Assembly: GCA_021793595.1 (NCBI GenBank)
Contig: JAJYSL010000300.1
Span: 1 to 5,537 of the forward strand
Length of the DNA: 5,537 nt
Direction of reading: 5' to 3'
DNA from: Acidobacteriota bacterium
GTDB lineage: Bacteria; Acidobacteriota; Terriglobia; Terriglobales; Acidobacteriaceae
The translations under genes were made by a program, and so were the position numbers. The notes below the pieces were generated by a model that worked only from the letters and a program-made list of their open reading frames with translations, was not told the DNA's origin and made no database searches. Of this stretch, positions 1-4,391 are shown in pieces (within the stretch, counting starts at the first letter, position 1; every line of letters starts with the position of its first letter).

Positions 1-98
1 TGCAATCGGATGCCGTCATAGCCAGTCCACGAATGCCATTGCTCGACCGCCCGACCGACAAGTGCGGCCCACCTTGCCCCAAGTGTTTCAGCCAGAAT
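1..98 (-). CDS. Possible 5' part of an unrecognised gene, no normal start
   Basis: On the minus strand one frame stays open from an in-frame TAA (just above 98) to the window edge. It reads ILAETLGARWAALVGRAVEQ and then WHSWTGYDGIRL, which has a plausible protein composition. It overlaps the stop of the gene ending at 88, as in a tightly coupled operon. There is no ATG, GTG or TTG near its beginning; only ATT (98-96) or CTG (95-93) could start it. So it may be a gene with an unusual start, a frameshifted or broken gene, or a chance open frame of 33 codons. I do not recognise the sequence. Confidence 0.2.
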   Translation of the reverse strand, partial: MLAETLGARWAALVGRAVEQWHSWTGYDGIRL

Positions 99-405
99 TC
101 TTTACCAGGCCATTCCTTACAGCGAATTCGTACGTCCCGCCGAGCCGCTCCTCGACCTCCATTACGTGGTCGATGTTGATGCCAGTTCTCGATGCGACTT
201 CTTCGACCGTTGGCCATAGGTGGTGCTCCGCAACGTAATCCATGCATGCGGTAAAAACTTCCATGTTCGCATACTGTTCCAGCAGAGTCTCAGCATCCAT
301 CAACCGTTCGACTGCAAAGGCGGCGGTTGCGACAGGAGACTGTTTTCTGAGCCGGCACTTCCGGCACCGGATGAGTGTTGCACCTTTTGAGCGATTTGGG
401 ATCAT
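88..405 (-). CDS. Uncharacterised 105-aa protein with CxxC motif and likely helix-turn-helix
   Basis: I do not recognise this protein. Residues 13-20 (RCRKCRLR) carry two cysteines in a CxxC arrangement within a basic stretch, half of a typical zinc-ribbon site; the only other cysteine is Cys54. Residues 37-60 look like an amphipathic helix. Residues 63-101 (LWPTVEEVASRTGINIDHVM onward) resemble the helix-turn-helix pattern 'PTxEEVAxRTGI' seen in winged-helix and sigma-like DNA-binding domains, so a DNA-binding role is inferred. It lies 66 bases downstream of the helix-turn-helix gene ending at 472, in the same direction, and is probably co-transcribed. The start is uncertain: ATG at 405 and GTG at 411 both lack a clear Shine-Dalgarno sequence, and the frame stays open up to the preceding gene's stop without another usual start codon. 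Codon choice looks like that of a real gene. Confidence 0.62.
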   Translation of the reverse strand: MIPNRSKGATLIRCRKCRLRKQSPVATAAFAVERLMDAETLLEQYANMEVFTACMDYVAEHHLWPTVEEVASRTGINIDHVMEVEERLGGTYEFAVRNGLVKNSG

Positions 406-471
406 GAACACTGGCGCCGGCGACGCGAACTTTACGAGACCAGCTATCTCGTGGGATGCGTCAATTGTTCA

Positions 472-816
472 TCATGCCGCTTTGAAGCGCCTTGCAGCGG
501 CTGCGAGCGTCGGCTCTTTCTTTGAAAGCCACAATGCGAGGACAGACGGATCGAACAACCGCGAGCCTCCGATCATGAGCGATGGAATTTGGCGCTTCTC
601 CGCCATGCGGTAAACCGACCACGAAGATCGCCCGAGCAGCGCAGCCACGGCGTGAACATCCAGCAGGCCTCGTGCCGATTCAAGCGCCAACAGAATGTTG
701 AACATCTCCGGTGGCCCAGACCGGGGATTGGAAGAAGCATCGACACTCTTGGGCGGGATCTTCGTTGCGGGGGAGACGGTGCGGCGGTTGGGGCGGGGCT
801 TGCTTGTGTTCCGCAT
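472..816 (-). CDS. Helix-turn-helix DNA-binding protein, excisionase/MerR-like domain
   Basis: This 114-residue protein has a basic, proline-rich, probably disordered N-terminus (residues 1-36) and then a compact helix-turn-helix domain at about 51-100. The domain reads LLDVHAVAALLGRSSWSVYR, then a recognition-helix segment and a wing with GGSRLFDPSVLALWL. The order 'xxxAAxLLGxSxxTVYRxxxxxxIPxxxxGxxxxFxxxxLxxWL' is that of the helix_turn_helix_17 family, used by phage and plasmid excisionases and by small regulators. Binding to DNA is well supported; directing excision is only a possibility, since no integrase is in view. I start it at ATG 816 because GGAGG stands 5 bases upstream; the in-frame ATG at 828 has no such site. 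It heads a leftward operon with the 105-aa gene. Confidence 0.85.
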   Translation of the reverse strand: MRNTSKPRPNRRTVSPATKIPPKSVDASSNPRSGPPEMFNILLALESARGLLDVHAVAALLGRSSWSVYRMAEKRQIPSLMIGGSRLFDPSVLALWLSKKEPTLAAAARRFKAA

Positions 817-821
817 GGGGA

Positions 822-826
822 CCTCC
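822..826 (-). promoter_or_regulatory. Ribosome-binding site deciding the start at 816
   Basis: The minus strand reads GGAGG followed by TCCCC and ATG. This site overlaps the upstream in-frame ATG at 828, which makes that ATG an unlikely start. Confidence 0.75.
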
Positions 827-903
827 ATACGGCCCGGTGTGCGAGCCGTATCACAACTTTTCCCACCCGCGCAGAAAAATGTCTAATGACGATTACGCTC
901 GAT

Positions 904-924
904 GTGATGACAAAAACGCATCAC
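904..924. repeat. Short dyad in the divergent intergenic region
   Basis: GTGATG (904-909) and CATCAC (919-924) are perfect inverted half-sites separated by 9 bases. The position, between the leftward helix-turn-helix gene and the rightward LysR gene, suits an operator for either regulator. A 6-bp dyad can arise by chance, so this is only a candidate. Confidence 0.2.
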
Positions 925-962
925 TGCGCGGTTGCTTCGAAATATCACGGTGGGAACCAACC

Positions 963-991
963 TTGACAATTCATCGCACTGTTCAGAAAAT
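963..991 (+). promoter_or_regulatory. Sigma-70-like promoter for the LysR-type gene
   Basis: A perfect -35 box TTGACA (963-968) is followed after exactly 17 bases by GAAAAT (986-991), which matches four of the six bases of TATAAT. Transcription would begin near 998, giving an 85-base untranslated leader before the LysR start at 1083. No other match this good was seen in the intergenic region. Confidence 0.45.
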
Positions 992-1070
992 TGTGGAAAA
1001 CGAGGGTGTTTTGTGTAAATCCTGCGCGTAATTGAACGAGTTGTCAGCCTTGGCGAATTCCCCTCCAGTC

Positions 1071-1076
1071 AAGGAG
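1071..1076 (+). promoter_or_regulatory. Ribosome-binding site of the LysR-type gene
   Basis: AAGGAG stands 6 bases before ATG 1083 and decides for this start over an upstream in-frame TTG at 1032, which would only add 17 residues ahead of the DNA-binding domain. Confidence 0.8.
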
Positions 1077-1082
1077 TCTTCC

Positions 1083-2078
1083 ATGCGTCGCCGTTCTTCC
1101 CCAGGTGTAGACGACTTCCGGGTCATTGTTGCTGTCGCTGAAGAGCGCAGCTTTCATCGCGCAGGGAAAAAGGTCGGACTGAGCGAGTCCGGCGTCTCAC
1201 GTGCCGTGGCGAGAGTCGAACGGTTTGTTGGCGCGCGCATATTTGAGCGCAGCCACAACCGCTACCACCCCGTTTCGACCACGGAGCCGGGTAGCCGGTA
1301 CATTGAACGGATCAGGCCGGCGATTGCGCATTCCGAAAGCGCCGCCTCTGTTGCCCGCGAAACCCTGAACGGGTTTCTTCATCACATCGCTATTGGAAGG
1401 TCCGTCTACACGGACGAGCGCCTCATTGCGATCTTTCATTCTATGCAGGTCCCGCTCTTTCCCAAGCTGAAAGTAGAGCTGATCACGAAACAGCCTGCGG
1501 AGCTTCCTGCGTGCGTGCGCACGGGCGCGCTTGACCTGGCGGTTGTAAGCAATTCCCCCGAAGACCGCGATCTCAATCCAAGTACGGTCCGCTGTGTCCC
1601 TTTCATCGTGATGCTGCCCCAGGAGCAGCGGTGGACGAATAAGCAAACGGTAACGCTAGAGGATGTTGCGTTCATGCCGTGGGTGCTCTTCGAGCGGCAA
1701 ATTCATCCCTTCCTCTACGACATGTTTGTGCATCGCGCGCGTCAACGCGGGATTCGGGTAAAACGCCACTTCCACATTTCGAATGCTGTGGAGGCGCGCG
1801 AATTGGTACGCATATTTGGCGGGGCCGCTTTTCTCTCTCCCCACGGCGCCGAGCACGCGGCGACGAGCGACGTGATCCTCCGTCCGCTTAACGAGAAAGG
1901 CATTTTCCTAAAGACGCAAATCGTTGTCCGGAACGACAACACCTCCACACTCGTTGACGAGTTCGTCCGCTCATTTATCAAAAGACTGACGAATGACGGT
2001 CTCTATCAGCCCGAGCTCCCTCATCCCACAAATAGTGCCGTGCCGCCTGACCAGAAGGTGCACCTAAAATCCCTGTAA
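1083..2078 (+). CDS. LysR-family transcriptional regulator
   Basis: This 331-residue protein has the usual length and layout of the LysR family. An N-terminal winged helix-turn-helix lies at about residues 10-69, with the typical run FxVIVAVAEERSFHRAGKKV, then SESGVSRAVARVE as recognition helix and GARIFERS in the wing. A linker helix follows (about 75-97). The effector-binding domain occupies about 100-310: it opens with HIAIGRSVYTDERLIAIF, and the segment TGALDLAVVS is the family's 'G-x-LDLAI' strand. LysR proteins are cytoplasmic and usually control a divergent or adjacent gene in response to a small metabolite. Here the divergent neighbour is the excisionase-like gene and the downstream one is the diguanylate cyclase, so neither gives an obvious metabolic target. 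The effector cannot be told from sequence. The C-terminal 30 residues after FIKRL are polar and look like a disordered tail. Confidence 0.93.
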   Translation: MRRRSSPGVDDFRVIVAVAEERSFHRAGKKVGLSESGVSRAVARVERFVGARIFERSHNRYHPVSTTEPGSRYIERIRPAIAHSESAASVARETLNGFLHHIAIGRSVYTDERLIAIFHSMQVPLFPKLKVELITKQPAELPACVRTGALDLAVVSNSPEDRDLNPSTVRCVPFIVMLPQEQRWTNKQTVTLEDVAFMPWVLFERQIHPFLYDMFVHRARQRGIRVKRHFHISNAVEARELVRIFGGAAFLSPHGAEHAATSDVILRPLNEKGIFLKTQIVVRNDNTSTLVDEFVRSFIKRLTNDGLYQPELPHPTNSAVPPDQKVHLKSL

Positions 2079-2127
2079 TTTCCTACAAGAGATTTTGCCG
2101 ACCGAAACCGGCCATCCACTGAAACCT

Positions 2128-2150
2128 GGCGCCGGAGACATGCCGGCGTT
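2128..2150 (+). terminator. Hairpin, possible weak terminator of the LysR gene
   Basis: CGCCGG (2130-2135) pairs with CCGGCG (2143-2148) around a 7-base loop, and G-U pairs can extend it by two. It lies 50 bases after the LysR stop. Only a short TTT follows, so it would be a poor intrinsic terminator and may instead be an RNA-stabilising hairpin. Confidence 0.3.
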
Positions 2151-2297
2151 TCCGTCTGGCGCAGGGCCTCGCTCGCGAGACGCGGACATCAAATGAGAGA
2201 CAATCGTTCATCTTTGTGCTGGCGTTTCCCGGTCCGGAACCCGGGATATTTGGGAATTCGTCCGGTTTTGAGTAAGCTCTTTCGTTCCGAGTTTCCG

Positions 2298-2326
2298 TAG
2301 CAAAAAGAAGTGGATCAAGGTATCCT
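2298..2326 (+). promoter_or_regulatory. Tentative promoter for the cyclase leader
   Basis: TATCCT (2321-2326) matches four of six -10 bases. TAGCAA (2298-2303), 17 bases upstream, is a poor -35 match. The call rests mainly on position: a start about seven bases after the -10 box falls at 2332-2333, exactly where the folded leader begins. Confidence 0.22.
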
Positions 2327-2332
2327 TACTGC

Positions 2333-2546
2333 GGGGCGGGCACGCACCGCCCTGGGGTGTGGAAACCCCGGCGTTATGAACGCGCGCCGCAAGGCGTGTC
2401 ATCTCCCTTGCCTTTGGGTCGGGGAGCCTGTGACGTATGTCCAGGCCCCGAGCTAAAGGTCACAGGAGCCGTGTAACGCCGGCTTTCCAACTCCCCGACC
2501 ATGGGTTCTAAGGGCAGTTTGCGGGGGCGCACCGCAAACATCTTTT
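2333..2546 (+). ncRNA. Structured cis-acting leader RNA (riboswitch-like) of the diguanylate cyclase gene
   Basis: Helices are packed end to end. H0 is GGGCGG (2334-2339) with CCGCCC (2347-2352), plus a G-U pair. H1 is GGGGT (2354-2358) with ACCCC (2365-2369). H2 is GCGTT (2371-2375) with AACGC (2379-2383). H3 is CGCGCC with GGCGTG (2383-2398), closed by a GCAA tetraloop and holding a G-U pair. After an 18-base pyrimidine-rich linker, a perfect 10-bp helix (2417-2426 with 2491-2500) closes a three-way junction. The junction's arms are an 8-bp helix (2427-2434 with 2459-2466) and a 5-bp helix (2467-2471 with 2480-2484). An intrinsic terminator follows at 2517-2546, then the ribosome-binding site. 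A long folded domain followed by a terminator is the standard layout of transcription-attenuating riboswitches. The ligand is unknown; I do not recognise the class. G+C-rich DNA forms hairpins easily, so the small ones are weaker evidence than the 8- and 10-bp helices. Confidence 0.55.
2517..2546 (+). terminator. Intrinsic terminator inside the cyclase leader
   Basis: GTTTGCGG (2517-2524) pairs perfectly with CCGCAAAC (2532-2539) around a 7-base loop and is followed by ATCTTTT. The U-tract is on the plus strand only. It lies 30 bases upstream of the cyclase start and downstream of no gene except the LysR gene 440 bases away, so premature termination of the cyclase transcript is the natural reading. 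The 5' arm can also pair with CCGCAA at 2387-2392, a possible antiterminator. Confidence 0.65.
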
Positions 2547-2561
2547 CCCGAAATCTTGTTC

Positions 2562-2567
2562 GAGGAG
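2562..2567 (+). promoter_or_regulatory. Ribosome-binding site of the cyclase gene
   Basis: GAGGAG stands 9 bases before ATG 2577 and just downstream of the terminator, so translation depends on read-through. Confidence 0.7.
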
Positions 2568-2576
2568 TGAAGCTGT

Positions 2577-3608
2577 ATGCCTCCTGAATCCAAACGCGAA
2601 CCGGACGGCGCGGCCGAGATCGATTATAAGTTCCTTGCAGAGAACTGCGCCGATATTCTGTGCAGCGTTGGCGCAGACCACGTGATCCGCTACATTTCTC
2701 CATCCTGTTTTGAAATCCTCGGCTGGCAACCGGCCGAGATGATCGCCAAGGATCTGCGTCAGTTCATTCTTCCTGACGACATGGCCGTCCTTGAGGATCT
2801 GGAAGTTGCTACGCTGCCAGATCGCACTGCATACTCTCACGGCCGGATTCGTTTTCTCAAAAAAGATCACGCCTCCGTCTGGATCAGCATCAACGCCAGG
2901 CCTGTCCGCGACGCTACCGGTGGCGAGCCTCGCCAATATGTTCTCTGCATGAGAGACATCACTGGGCGCACAGCCTTAGAGGAAAAGTTGTCCGCGCTTG
3001 CCATGACCGATCCGCTCACCGGACTCTGGAATCGGCGGGCCTTCGACCAGGCCCTGCGACGGGAATGGAAACGGACATCGCGCAAGGACTCGGAGTTTTC
3101 GCTGCTCCTGCTCGATCTCGATCATTTCAAGCCGTTGAACGATCAGTATGGGCATCCCTTGGGGGACGAATGCCTGGCTACTGTAGCTTCGACGATCAGC
3201 GACACCGTGCGCGCTACTGACATAGTTTGCCGCTGGGGCGGAGACGAAGTGGCAATCATTCTTCCCGCTACCGATCAGGCAGGTGCACTCAAGACTGCTG
3301 AAAAGATACGGTCTGCCATTGAGGCGCTGCGCTTTTGCGCGAATAAGAACTCCGGCGAATGGGTGTCCGTGACGGCAAGCATTGGTGTGGCGACTGCGTT
3401 GCCCGAACCGGACGGATCGGCCACCGCGCCCCAAAGCCTGCTTTTGGCTGCGGACAGGGCGCTGTACATGGCGAAACATGACGGGCAGAACAGGGTGGCG
3501 ATAGCTCCCATCCTTCCCGCGAGAGGAACTGAAACACCCAAAGCGATTGCGACATCGAAGAGTGCGGATTCGGAGCTTGTGCTCGATAAGCGAAACCAGC
3601 TCTCATAG
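2577..3608 (+). CDS. PAS-GGDEF diguanylate cyclase
   Basis: This 343-residue protein should make cyclic di-GMP from two GTP. An N-terminal PAS domain spans about 16-130: YKFLAENCADILCSV, then IRYISPSCFEILGW, and it ends in the PAC-like YVLCMRDITGR. A short coiled linker (131-143) leads to the GGDEF domain, which opens with DPLTGLWNRR (145-154). Metal-binding Asp180 lies in LLLLDLDHFKPLNDQYGH, with Asn188 of the nucleotide pocket. The signature is GGDEV at 221-225 rather than GGDEF; the catalytic Gly-Gly-Asp-Glu are kept. RATD at 212-215, exactly five residues before the signature, is an intact inhibitory I-site for product feedback. The domain ends with ALYMAKHDGQNRV. There are no membrane segments, so it is cytoplasmic and the PAS signal is probably internal (ligand or cofactor unknown). 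The last 35 residues are a polar tail. The leader suggests control by transcription attenuation. Confidence 0.95.
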   Translation: MPPESKREPDGAAEIDYKFLAENCADILCSVGADHVIRYISPSCFEILGWQPAEMIAKDLRQFILPDDMAVLEDLEVATLPDRTAYSHGRIRFLKKDHASVWISINARPVRDATGGEPRQYVLCMRDITGRTALEEKLSALAMTDPLTGLWNRRAFDQALRREWKRTSRKDSEFSLLLLDLDHFKPLNDQYGHPLGDECLATVASTISDTVRATDIVCRWGGDEVAIILPATDQAGALKTAEKIRSAIEALRFCANKNSGEWVSVTASIGVATALPEPDGSATAPQSLLLAADRALYMAKHDGQNRVAIAPILPARGTETPKAIATSKSADSELVLDKRNQLS

Positions 3609-3612
3609 GGAC

Positions 3613-3636
3613 GGGCGGGTCCGGAAAGGACCACCC
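3613..3636 (+). other. Hairpin after the cyclase stop
   Basis: GGTCC (3618-3622) pairs with GGACC (3628-3632) over a GGAAA loop, extended by GGG/CCC beyond a small internal loop. No U-tract follows, so it is not an intrinsic terminator. Its arms share GGTCC/GGACC with the larger stem next to it, so the two could refold into each other. Confidence 0.4.
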
Positions 3637-3637
3637 A

Positions 3638-3691
3638 ACGGCATCGACGGTCCCTGACTCCCAGGTCTGCTTTCGGGACCGTTGGTGCCGT
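3638..3691 (+). promoter_or_regulatory. Long 17-bp RNA stem-loop before the 94-aa gene
   Basis: Bases 3638-3654 (ACGGCATCGACGGTCCC) pair without a gap with 3675-3691 (GGGACCGTTGGTGCCGT) around a 20-base loop. The only two non-Watson-Crick positions, 3644/3685 and 3646/3683, are G-U pairs in the plus-strand transcript but would be A-C mismatches in the minus-strand RNA. That points to an RNA acting in the plus direction. No U-tract follows. It ends 14 bases before the start at 3706, so it may control translation, processing or stability of the cyclase/small-gene transcript. Confidence 0.55.
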
Positions 3692-3705
3692 CTAACCGAA
3701 GCAGG

Positions 3706-3990
3706 ATGGATGCCGTGCAAGAAGTACTTTCAAGAACAGTTGATCCTAACGCGCCGCTCAAAGGGCAGGAATTCTACGAGATCAGAATCGACGACTCAAA
3801 CCATATTCTTCACTCTGCTTTCATTGTGAGCCAGAAACATGCCGCATGGAGCGAAATCGATCAACAGGTCATGTGGGACGACATCGAATCCGAACGGTGC
3901 GTCACCTACGAGCACGCGCAGGAACGATACACGGCCCGTAGGCTCGCTCTTGCTGAAAAGGGCTTCATCTACTCGGATATGGATTTGTAG
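3706..3990 (+). CDS. Uncharacterised 94-aa protein
   Basis: I do not recognise this protein. It starts MDAVQEVLSRTVDPNAPLKG. Residues 22-42 (EFYEIRIDDSNHILHSAFIV) alternate polar and hydrophobic residues like a beta hairpin. Residues 55-59 (VMWDD) are followed by a helical, charged segment ending in YEHAQERYTARRLALAEKGF and a final IYSDMDL. It is soluble, with no signal peptide or membrane segment and one cysteine (Cys65). The gene follows the cyclase by 97 bases in the same direction, with a long RNA stem between, so co-transcription is likely but not shown. ATG 3706 is my choice although its ribosome-binding site is weak (only GCAGG directly before it); GTG 3685 and TTG 3682 are in-frame alternatives lying inside the stem. 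Even codon use and a compact, well-mixed protein sequence support a real gene. Confidence 0.72.
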   Translation: MDAVQEVLSRTVDPNAPLKGQEFYEIRIDDSNHILHSAFIVSQKHAAWSEIDQQVMWDDIESERCVTYEHAQERYTARRLALAEKGFIYSDMDL

Positions 3991-4336
3991 GTGCGAACTC
4001 TGGACCGGTGTTGGGTTCAACAAAAGCAGGGTAACTGAGAATGGCGCGGTAGTTTTGGTACGGGGGCTCTTGCGGGGAACGGGGCGCGAGAGCGAATGCG
4101 AGGTGTTCGCCAGAACGAGCCGCTCAGCGAAGGCAGACTCATCTCCTGGTACGCGGTGAACTTTGGAGAAGATTCATGCAGCAGGGCTACTCCTATCCCT
4201 ACTGTGCTCGTAGCCTGAGAGCGGCCTTTGTCGCCGCCTGTTCTCAAGGCGGAGCTGGCCGCTGGGTGGGCTGAAGATGCCGCTCCGGCGCATGTCCGGG
4301 GCATCGGACAGGGCGGGCAGGCGGCCAGCCAAACAC
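3991..4336. other. Non-coding stretch rich in inverted repeats
   Basis: The stretch lies between the convergent 94-aa gene and the ParB-like gene. No frame of convincing length or composition was seen. Inverted repeats cluster at its right end: TGAGA (4216-4220) with TCTCA (4242-4246); CCGCCT (4234-4239) with AGGCGG (4247-4252); GATGCC (4276-4281) with GGCATC (4300-4305); TGTCCG (4293-4298) with CGGACA (4305-4310). Several are mutually exclusive. The part 3991-4200 shows nothing clear. Confidence 0.45.
4254..4329. repeat. 9-bp perfect inverted repeat downstream of the ParB-like gene
   Basis: GCTGGCCGC (4254-4262) and GCGGCCAGC (4321-4329) enclose 58 bases that themselves contain smaller inverted repeats. 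It could be the base of a folded RNA on either strand or the end of an inverted-repeat element. It contains no recognisable parS-like site. Confidence 0.35.
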
Positions 4337-4367
4337 AAAAAAGCGGAGCCGGTCTTGCTGGCTCCGC
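4337..4367 (-). terminator. Intrinsic terminator of the ParB-like gene
   Basis: On the minus strand GCGGAGCC pairs perfectly with GGCTCCGC (plus-strand positions 4360-4367 and 4343-4350) around a 9-base loop and runs straight into TTTTTT (4342-4337). It begins 25 bases after the stop at 4392. This is the textbook form and the strongest terminator in the window. Confidence 0.9.
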
Positions 4368-4391
4368 GGAGTGCTTCTGTTGGGTTGGTGG

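Larger units (their letters stand above)
2079..2332. other. Non-coding stretch after the LysR gene
   Basis: No convincing reading frame was found on either strand. The stretch contains two hairpins: 2128-2150, annotated separately, and 2227-2246 (TCCCGG, 8-base loop, CCGGGA). GGCGTTTCC occurs as an exact direct repeat at 2145-2153 and 2221-2229, with GTTTCCGT also at 2148-2155 and 2291-2298. Their meaning is unknown. Confidence 0.5.

Noticed and set aside
589..1031. Overlapping plus-strand open frames between the left operon and the LysR gene
   Set aside because: They run antisense to the helix-turn-helix gene or across the promoter region, lack ribosome-binding sites and have unlikely compositions.
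1032..1082. TTG at 1032 as the LysR start
   Set aside because: It has no Shine-Dalgarno sequence, while ATG 1083 has AAGGAG 6 bases upstream and gives the normal LysR N-terminus.
2333..2400. c-di-GMP-I (GEMM-I) riboswitch
   Set aside because: The CACGCAC string at 2341-2347 recalls the start of that class, but the conserved GGGCAAACC, GCAAAGCC and tetraloop-receptor segments are missing.
2368..2482. Integron attC site, because of the GTTA/TAAC inverted repeat
   Set aside because: The flanks do not fit GTTRRRY/RYYYAAC and no integrase or cassette is present.
2361..2500. HDV-like ribozyme or group I intron, because of the crossing helices
   Set aside because: There is no room for the fourth HDV helix between the two 3' strands, and no group I core segments are visible.
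2208..2703. Minus-strand open frames in the leader region
   Set aside because: Arg/Pro/Ser-rich shadows without ribosome-binding sites, lying across strong RNA helices of the plus strand.
4017..4304. A 95-codon minus-strand frame after the ParB-like terminator
   Set aside because: It starts downstream of a strong terminator, has no ribosome-binding site, and its Ser/Pro/Arg-rich composition is typical of non-coding GC-rich DNA.
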